A stretch of DNA of 64,000 nt from Harmonia axyridis (lineage: Eukaryota; Arthropoda; Insecta; Coleoptera; Coccinellidae), in contig NC_059505.1 of the NCBI RefSeq assembly GCF_914767665.1, positions 43,397,506-43,461,505 of the forward strand, read 5' to 3'. Below are positions 56,432-64,000 of this stretch, piece after piece. The position numbers were made by a program, and so were the translations under genes. The notes beneath the pieces are model-generated. The model did no database searches, was not told where the DNA came from, and worked only from the letters and a program-made list of their open reading frames with translations. How positions within the stretch are numbered: position 1 is the stretch's first letter; each line of letters begins with the position of its first letter.

Positions 56432-57259
56432 GAGTCTCGAATAGACTTGATTTCTGAGCCTATTCTGGGTGATTTCAGAACCAAATTTGCCATATTTCAT
56501 AGAACTTTCCCTGAAGCAAACATTGTTGCCATGTTGCATCGAAAATTTATAAATTTAGGGAATTAACAAATTCGGTAAACATTAATAAGCGTTCAACACG
56601 AATTTTTCGTCCGCAGACGATTCCAAACTCGCGATAAAAAACCAGAATTAATTCTTTACGCGTCCTATTCGATCGCTGAATCACCGATACGGTTTTTTCT
56701 ACCAAATAAGGGACCGCGCGCTCGTTCTGTATACGTTCATTTCCTGTCTACTCCCCTTTACTTTACGATTATTATCATTATTTCCGAGCGACGTGTTATT
56801 ACGGCGCCACCGATTCTTTTTGCAACAATGGAAACTAGCACCACATCCGTCGGTCGGCCCGAGTCTATCTAAAAGAGAGGAATAAAATTATAAGGTTGAT
56901 TGCAATGCAAGGCAGCAGCAGCGCTGATTTCGAGCGCCACGAGGTATTAATTGCAGAGGTTTGCGAGGATTTGAAACTTTGGAAAAAAAAATTTTAATGA
57001 TACGTGAAGGCGAATGCTGTGCGGACCTTGAGAGGATTGATATCTGTGATTGAAAAGTCTGGCGATGCGAATCGTGAGATAGAAATTCGGTTTGGGAAGA
57101 TCGCGTGTTTGTTATTTTTATTTCGGTTGGGAAGGTGAGAAAGAATTTCGCCTTGTTACTAAATCGTATTTCTAATGTCTTGAATGGGCTTGAAAGATTC
57201 CTTGATTCCTCAAATATTCATACCAAAATGGTCCTCTGTGAATTTCTGACTCTTTACTA
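56432..57259. promoter_or_regulatory. third GC-richer repeat-free island (core about 56600-57130)
   Basis: Mixed composition with blocks such as GGGACCGCGCGCTCG, ACGGCGCCACCG and AGCAGCAGCGCTG, and no exon signature. About 1.1-1.6 kb before BAMBI exon 2. Possibly regulatory. Confidence 0.3.
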
Positions 57260-58022
57260 AAGGGTGTTTTTTTTAGAGCTATAGAACTTAAAATTGCAAT
57301 AAAACAACGATGGATTATTCGATTAACATGAATTTTATTTATCCGCAAGATAATCTTGTGGCATTACATTGTAAATATGATTTCTGGCATATGACCGCCA
57401 CGGTTGGCTCGGATGTAGTCCAATCTGGACGTCCAATTTTCGATTACTTTTTCCAACATTTGTGGCCGTATATCGGCAATAACACGGCGAATGTTGTCTT
57501 CCAAATGGTCAAGGGTTTGTGGCTTATCCGCATAGACCAATGACTTTACATAGCCCCACAGGAAGTAGTCTAGCGGTGTTAAATCACAAGATCTTGGAGG
57601 CCAATTCACAGGTCCAAAACGTAAAATTAGGCGGTCACCAAACGTGTCTTTCAATAAATCGATTGTGGCACGAGCTGTGTGACATGTTGCGCCGTCTTGT
57701 TGGAACCACAGCTCCTGGACATCATGGTTGTTCAATTCAGGAAAGAAAAAGTTAGTAATCATGGCTCTATACCGATCACCATTGACTGTAACGTTCTGGC
57801 CATCATCGTTTCTGAAGAAGTACGAACCAATGATTCCACCAGCCCATAAAGCGCACCAAACAGTCAGTTTTTCTGGATGTAACGGTGTTTCGACATACAC
57901 TTGAGGATTGGCTTCACTCCAAATGCGGCAGTTTTGTTTGTTGACGTAGCCATTCAACCAGAAGTGCGCTTCATCGCTAAACAAAATTCGCGCGATACGT
58001 ATTCCGCACAGAATCATTATTA
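57260..58022 (-). mobile_element. A10: family A copy missing its outer left end
   Basis: Right tip after TA 57258-57259. The catalytic frame is open from 58017 down to 57364 with all three acidic sites (SDEAHFW, FQQDGA, CDLTPLD). The N-terminal segment and left repeat are lost. It lies 184 bases before BAMBI exon 2. Confidence 0.9.
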
Positions 58023-58206
58023 TATATTTTTTTATTTTTCCCTATGTTGGAAGGAGTATTTGAGAAAAATAATTTCATATCAATTGAGGAAATGAAATCC
58101 AGTAAAAAGCATTCGAGAGCAATCGAACATTAAATATTAATGTACAACTTTGAGACTAACCCTGTCTAGATAAATATTATGTTCCTAACAGAATTTTTTG
58201 TTCCAG

Positions 58207-58363
58207 ATTACGTGAGATGTTTCTGCAACCTGCCATCTTGCGTGCATACTGGTTACATGTGCAAATCTAGCGGTGCCGGTTGTTTCTTCGATTTGTGGGA
58301 AGGCACCGGTCATCCTACGGGATACCGTGGAAGACATGGATGTTTGGAACTCATCAACACAAA
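58207..58363 (+). CDS. bambi: BAMBI homologue, coding exon 2 (Cys-rich ectodomain)
   Basis: Acceptor TTTTTTGTTCCAG, then DYVRCFCNLPSC, HTGYMCKSSGAGC, FFDLWEG and RHGCLEL. The pattern R-C-x-C, C, T-G-Y-M-C-K-S, C-F, H-G-C is that of vertebrate BAMBI and related TGF-beta receptor ectodomains. The donor AA|GTAAGT leaves phase 2. The expected CC-x-x-D-M-C-N end of the ectodomain, transmembrane segment and tail are not found before 64000. Confidence 0.85.
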
Positions 58364-59031
58364 GTAAGTAAAAACAAAAATAAAACATTTTCGAGAATTG
58401 GAAAAAATCATAAGATATACCACAAAATAGTAAAATGATATTGAATTCACAACAGTTCTTAGTCTCCAATTGACGCATGAGTGACCGAACGCTCAAAAGT
58501 TCCCGACTTCAAGTCAGTGCTTTCCTAACTTTTTTATAATTAGATTTAGTGGAAAGGTACTTCTATAGAGACCTACAATCAATTCTTTCGGTAACGCTAT
58601 CGAATCGCTGGCGATGTTATTGACCCAACAAGCGACAATTATCAGGTAATTGCCCCAATTAAACAGAACAGAAATTCAATTCGTTCACATCCGACACATT
58701 CCAACAATTAATGTATTCCTTGAAAACGTTCTCTTATCTATTTTTCGACCGATACGCAGTTTTGAACGCGGTCGAAATCAAAAAGATTCAATAAAGAAAG
58801 CAGATAAGCGGTGATTAAAACCGCTATAGAGATATGAGTCACGGCATAATTAGAGTCAAATATTGATAGTTAATTAGTCTTTACTATATACATATCGCGT
58901 ATTTAATGCGGTTAGTAGAAATGGATCTGTTATTCGCTGATAATGGAAAGTTTCTGTATGGAATTATGTATTATAACAAAGGCAGTGTGAAATGTTGAAA
59001 ATAGATCTTCAATACAGATTCTACCAATCTA
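58364..59031. other. start of BAMBI intron 2
   Basis: No repeat or exon recognised. Confidence 0.4.
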
Positions 59032-59979
59032 TAGGGTGTTTTTTTTCGAGGTATATAACTTTAAGTTGGCATTACTGTTCAAGATGGCGACCGATTTAAC
59101 AGCTGTCAACTGATTTATTCTCAGTTTGGTTTAGCAATTCATCATGAATAGACTCACGCCTGAACAACGCTTGCAAATAGTGCAATTTTATTTCGAAAAT
59201 AATGGTTCTGTGCGGAATACGTATCGCGCACTACGTCCATTTTATTTTGTTTAGCGATGAAGCGCACTTCTGGTTGAATGGCTACGTCAACAAACAAAAC
59301 TGCCGCATTTGGATTGAAGCTAATCCTCAAGTGTATGTCGAAACACCGTTACATCCAGAAAAACTGACTGTTTGGTGCGCTTTATGGGCTGGTGGAATCA
59401 TTGGTCCGTACTTCTTCAAAAACGATGATGGCCAGAACGTCACAGTCAATGGTGATCGGTATAGACTTATAGAGCCATGATTACTATCCTTTTCATTCCT
59501 GAATTGAACAACCATGATGTCCAGGAGCTGTGGTTCCAACAAGACGGCGCAACATGTCACACAGCTCGTGCCACAATCGATTTATTGAAAAACACGTTTG
59601 GTGACCGCGTAATTTCACGTTTTGGACCTGTGAATTGGCCTCCAAGATCTTGTGATTTAACACCGCTAGACTACTTATTGTGGGGCTATGTAAAGTCATT
59701 GGTCTATGCGGATAAGCCACAAACCCTTGACCATTTGGAAGACAACATTCGCTGTGTTATTGCCGATATACGACCACAAATGTTGGAAAAAGTCATCGAA
59801 AATTGGACGTCCAGATTGGACTACATCCGAGCCAGTCATGGCGGTCATATGCCAGAAATCATATTTAAAATGTAATGGCACAAGATTATCTTGCGGATAA
59901 ATAAAATTCATGTCAATCGAATAATCCATCGTTGTTTCATTGCAATTTAAAGTTCTATAGCTCTGAAAAAAACACCCTT
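59032..59979 (+). mobile_element. A11: family A copy with 8-base insertion
   Basis: TA at both sides. An 8-base insertion near 59466 (CTTATAGA, a local duplication) splits the catalytic frame into 59202-59480 and 59477-59875. The long form of the internal-deletion junction is present. Confidence 0.9.
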
Positions 59980-59981
59980 TA

Positions 59982-60713
59982 TATAAAGAATTATCGTATA
60001 TTTTACACTTCTTATGGTAATTCCTAGTTCCCTTCGAAATCAATTCGTCAATTTTTTCAGTTTCCGATCGTTCGCTGAGCGAAAATTGTCGCGTGGGCGC
60101 CAAATAAGGATCTCTCTGTTCTTCGTCTCGAATTTATCACGTCCGTATATCCGAAGCACCTACAGGCCCGCAGTATACACGTCCGACCTAACCGTGTACC
60201 ATGTTTGGTTTTCCAACCATAACAAGCCGATCGTGATTATAATTTGAACAAATAACGTTCCTCTTGGACATTGTTTGATAATTTACATTATACGGAGATC
60301 GATCCGGCCTACGCACACTTGCAACAAAGCATTCGCATCAGCTTCGTCGAATTGTTATCGGGTTTTTGCACTTCTCATTCTTCCCAACCCTTTTGCCTAG
60401 GGACATTTAGATTTGCACGGTTGGGAATTTTTCATCTTAGGATTAATGTGCAAAATTTTCATTGACGGGACTATTGAAGAGAAAATTCGATGTATCATTA
60501 ACGTTGTGTTTTTCATGACTAACTTTCAACAAGAAACCAAAAAGTGTAGTAATGGACCAAAATTTCTTTTTACATTTATCTAAACTACCAGTGGTCCCCA
60601 AAAAAAAAGGTCTGGAGAAAAGAAGCGGGCACTGTTCCAGAAAAAATATCACCCTGTAGTTTTGCATTCAAAATAAGCAATTCAAACAATGAAAACTTTA
60701 AGTTGGGAATATA
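59982..60713. other. unassigned intron sequence
   Basis: 60540-60660 is a short repeat also seen at 28240 and 62755 (inverted) that ends ATCACCCTG. The rest is unrecognised. Confidence 0.35.
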
Positions 60714-61569
60714 AAGGGTGTTTTTTTAGAGCTATAGAACTTTAAATTGCAATTCAAAAAACGATTCGATTGACATGAATTTTATTTATCCGCAAGATAA
60801 TCTTGTGGCATTACATTTTAAATATGATTTCTGGCATATGACCGCCACGGCTGGCTCGGATGTAGTCCAATCTGGACGTCCAATTTTCGATTACTTTTTC
60901 CAACATTTGTGGCCGTATATCGACAATAACACGGCGAATGTTGTCTTCCAAATGGTCAAGGGTTTGTGGCTTATCCGCATAGACCAATGACTTTACATAG
61001 CCCCACAGGAAGACGTCTAGCGGTGTTAAATCACAAGATCTTGGAGGCCAATTCACAGGTCCAAAACGTGAAATTAGGCGGTCACCAAACGTGTCTTTCA
61101 ATAAATCGATTGTGGCACGAGCTGTGTGACATGTTGCGCCGTCTTGTTGGAACAACAGCTCCTGGACATCATGGTTGTTCAATTCAGGAATGAGAAAGTT
61201 AGTAATCACCAGCCCATAAAGCGCACCAAACAGTCAGTTTTTCTGGATATAACGGTGTTTCGACATACACTTGAGGATTAGCTTCACTCCAAATGCGGCA
61301 GTTTTGTTTGTTGACGCAGCCATTCAACCAGAAGTGCGCTTCATCGCTTAACAAAATAAAATGGACGTAGTGCGCGATACGTATTCCGCACAGAACCATT
61401 ATTTTCGAAATAAAATTACACTATTTACAAGCGTTGTTCAGGCGTGAGTCTATTCATGATGAATTGCCAAACCAAACTGAGAATAAATCACTTGACAGCT
61501 GTTAAATCGGTCGCCATCTTCAACAGTAATGCCAACTTAAAGTTATATACCTCGAAAAAAAACACCCGT
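60714..61569 (-). mobile_element. A12: family A copy with 77-bp internal deletion
   Basis: TA 60712-60713 and 61570-61571. Near 61208 about 77 bases are missing (codons between WAGGI and ITNF), which also shortens the catalytic region. The N-terminal start and both ends are kept. Confidence 0.9.
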
Positions 61570-61571
61570 TA

Positions 61572-62620
61572 TAAGCCAAATTCGAATTGGATCTCCGGTT
61601 TCGAATATAACTGACTGTGTGATATTAGCTGCCAGCTGCGCGCTACCTTTTTTTATGGGACTATTTTCTTAAAATGATCCGAGGAATCTGTTATTTTCGG
61701 TTTTACATCCAATTCAGGAACACACATCTGAAAACATCGATCTTATCAGGCCCATCATAGTGTAGACGCTAGAGTCAAGTTTGGAATATCAAACTTGATT
61801 AGTTCTCTTGATTGGTTCATTTAACAACAACGTGAAATAATCCAAAACCTCCAGCAGCAGTTTTTTCGATTGGACACACATCGGTACCAAGTTGCGCAAC
61901 CGAAGAATATAGCATCTGCAGGAAGTGGATTCCGAAGGAGCAAAGAGATACCGCAGATTGGCAATAATGAATAAGTTGAGGTTATTATTCCAAGATAACA
62001 AACACCGTTAGTTTCATTTCAGAGCCCATTTCCGAACCGTACGGACGTAATCATCGCCATCATCAGGCGGTTTGCGAACGAGCTGGCATAAACCGGCCAC
62101 CTTTGATTTACACCGACGATTGCACGTTGAAAACGTCAATTTTTTTTTTCTTCTGGGAGTCCGAGAACGGTGGGAATAACGCTAGACGAAGATTGCGATT
62201 GCTCTCTAATGCGTTATTGCAACTGTATCGACTGTGGAACGGTATGCATCTTGGTATGTAATTGTCTTTATCTGACGTGAAAATTGAGGCCTTATTTCGG
62301 TCCACACCAAGTTTTCTCTTCCTTGAACTGAAAACCATCTGTCTATATCCATTTATACTTTTCAATAGGACTGCAAGTTACCAGAGATACCGTAATATTT
62401 TGGACAGCTGGCAGCTAAGATCACACTGTCAGTTATAATCTAAACAGGAGGTGAAAAGAACTGTTCTTTACTCGATTTACATAACAGTTCGTTTTTCTGT
62501 TCAGTTGGATTCTTCTTTTAACTAGAATTTAAACTGGCGAATTTCTTATTTTCTTCTTTTGGGTGGTTATGATGTCTCAATATAGTATAATGATAGCAGA
62601 AAATTAGAACAAGAAGTGTA
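61572..62620. other. unassigned intron sequence
   Basis: A tempting acceptor at 62022 (TTTCATTTCAG) was tested as BAMBI exon 3. The phase-compatible frame stops after eight codons, so I do not call it. Confidence 0.35.
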
Positions 62621-62654
62621 GTGGTGGAATGTACGATTCTTGCAGTCTAGAGCA

Positions 62655-62860
62655 ATCTCGAGTATTACAACGGAAACTCAATTTTGGCATGGATATTCCC
62701 AATTTAAAATTGTCATCTTGTGAAATGCTAATTTTAAATGCAAATCTACAGGGTGTTATTTTTTCTGGACCAGGACTCGCTTTGGTCCAATACTACACTT
62801 TTTGTTTTCTTGAAGTTCTGTCGTATCTGCTACCGGCTTTGAAAAAAACGTAAAAGAGTG
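62655..62860. repeat. fragments of two CAGGGTG-ended repeats
   Basis: 62670-62735 is the inverse of part of 47392-47694. CAGGGTGTTATTTTTTCTGG at 62750 starts the inverse of 60540-60660. Confidence 0.5.
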
Positions 62861-63343
62861 TTGCACAACTGTCCTTTAGTTTTATAGCAATTGGGTTCAG
62901 TTGGTGATGTATTACATTGTGTCGCATCGAATTCATCGACTAACTTCATTCGAAATTCAAGTACCCTACTTGACGTTGATGGCTTTCTCGCGAGTTGGCG
63001 TCTTTCTTAAGACACACTTGTCACCCGTCAAAAAAGAATCTTGAGTCATGTGTGTCCGACAGCGCCACTCCTCCGGCGCCTGTCGCTAAAAGGTCTCTCT
63101 ACAAGGAAAACGGGAAATTTTCAGTTCCTGATTCACTCTCCTATAAATAAACTGCAACCGAGGATAGGAACAATAAATATCGCGTATATCTATACGTTCT
63201 TAAATTAGAACGGAATATACACTGTGTCCGTAAAGTATGGAACAAATTCATTCTTAGCTAAACAGACCATTTTAAGAAATAATCCTGAAACACGTCGATT
63301 TTTTATTTTGATTTTCCGTATTTTAAAATAATAATCTAATATA
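62861..63343. other. unassigned intron sequence
   Basis: Nothing recognised. Confidence 0.35.
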
Positions 63344-64000
63344 CAGGGTGAATTACTTTCGAGTAATGACGTCAACGTCATTTCTTTTAAATGGAACACC
63401 CCCATTTTGACTCAATTTTCCGATTACTCTAGCTGAACTGATTTCAAAAATGTATCACATGTTGATTCCAATTGGTACAGGGTGGACAAAAATACAATAG
63501 TTTTGTGTGTGCCCATAAAGTAACGCGTAACATTCTTTATTAGTTAAATTAACAATATTATCGAAAATACTTTTTGTCTAGCGGCAATTCGTTTGAATGA
63601 AACATCCAGTAGTTTGTTACATTTTTGAATTAATAAAAATGTATAAAAATAAGAAATAATTTCTTTCATATTCTGTCTGTTAGACCACAAGTACCAAACA
63701 TGTTTGGAAAAAGCTCATTTTTATTAATCTAAAAATGTAACAAACTACAGGGTGTTACATTCAAACCAAATGCCGCTAGACAATAAGTATTTTTGATAAT
63801 ATTGTTTATTTAACTAATAAAGAATGTTACGCGTTACTTTATGAGCACACACAAAACTATTGTATTTTTGTCCACCCTGTACCAATTGGAATCAACATGT
63901 GATACATTTTTGGAATCAGCTCAGCTAGAGTCATCGGAAAATTGAGACAAAATGGGGGTGTTCCATTAAAAAAAAAATGACGGTGACGTCATTACTCGAA
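63344..64000. mobile_element. FB4: foldback element cut by the window edge
   Basis: Begins CAGGGTGAATTACTTTCGAG. The left arm runs to about 63641 and the right arm starts about 63713 and is its inverse, reaching ATTACTCGAA at the window end, so only the last 15 bases or so are outside. Two further CAGGGTG-type motifs lie inside the arms (63479 and 63754), hinting at nested older elements. Confidence 0.8.

Larger units (their letters stand above)
31735..58206 (+). other. BAMBI intron 1, about 26.5 kb
   Basis: Bounded by GTAGGT and TTTGTTCCAG. It is filled with transposons (A7-A10, E2-E6, C4, hAT-2, foldbacks, transposase fragments). The repeat-free GC-richer islands around 50690-51180, 52520-52860 and 56600-57130 are the best places to look for regulatory DNA. 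Confidence 0.7.

Noticed and set aside
62022..62150. Candidate BAMBI exon 3 after TTTCATTTCAG
   Set aside because: The phase required by exon 2 gives a stop after eight codons. The longer frame (with VCERAGINRPPL) is in the wrong phase and lacks the CC-x-x-D-M-C-N ending.

Overview
This is an AT-rich, repeat-dense nuclear segment of an insect. GT-AG introns, irritans-type and other mariner elements, hAT elements and a BAMBI gene (known from the beetle Tribolium, absent from Drosophila as far as I recall) make a beetle my best guess. The species is not readable from the sequence.

Three host genes are supported. (1) A six-exon minus-strand gene (coding parts between 16788 and 25763) whose exons join in phase into a predicted 1021-residue P-loop GTPase. 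It has an N-terminal G domain, a Cys/His cluster, a charged helical/low-complexity region, a PPYD-type tandem-repeat tail and a basic C-terminus. (2) The first two coding exons of a plus-strand BAMBI homologue (31578-31734 and 58207-58363), a secreted-side TGF-beta/BMP receptor-like ectodomain split by an intron of about 26.5 kb. Its remaining exons lie beyond the window. (3) A single long minus-strand exon (12979-13688) of a disordered protein region, possibly the long N-terminus of an inebriated-type SLC6 transporter. Its other exons are outside the window.

Most of the rest is transposon. Family A: twelve copies of a mariner-like element that all lack the same middle part of the transposase gene, i.e. 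an amplified deletion derivative. Family C: four decayed irritans/Himar1-like mariners, all on the plus strand. Family E: six copies of a roughly 590-bp element with terminal inverted repeats and about 10-bp target duplications. Two related hAT elements are present, one with a perfect 8-bp duplication and a family A copy nested inside, the other keeping the C-terminal dimerisation end of its transposase. Foldback elements and other repeats that start with CAGGGTG and sit at TA sites recur throughout. Family B, a hairpin-bearing repeat, occurs seven times. Smaller fragments include an RNase H tail of a non-LTR retrotransposon, other mariner transposase pieces and a 5S-rRNA-like stretch.

Layout: 1-12.4 kb repeats; 12.4-13.7 kb decayed tandem array plus the SLC6-like exon; 14.9-16.1 kb mariner C2; 16.8-25.8 kb GTPase gene with transposons in its introns; 26-31 kb sparse DNA with A6 and C3; 31.3-58.4 kb BAMBI promoter, exon 1 and giant intron packed with transposons but also holding three GC-richer, repeat-free islands that could be regulatory; 58.4-64 kb second BAMBI intron with A11, A12 and a foldback cut by the window edge.
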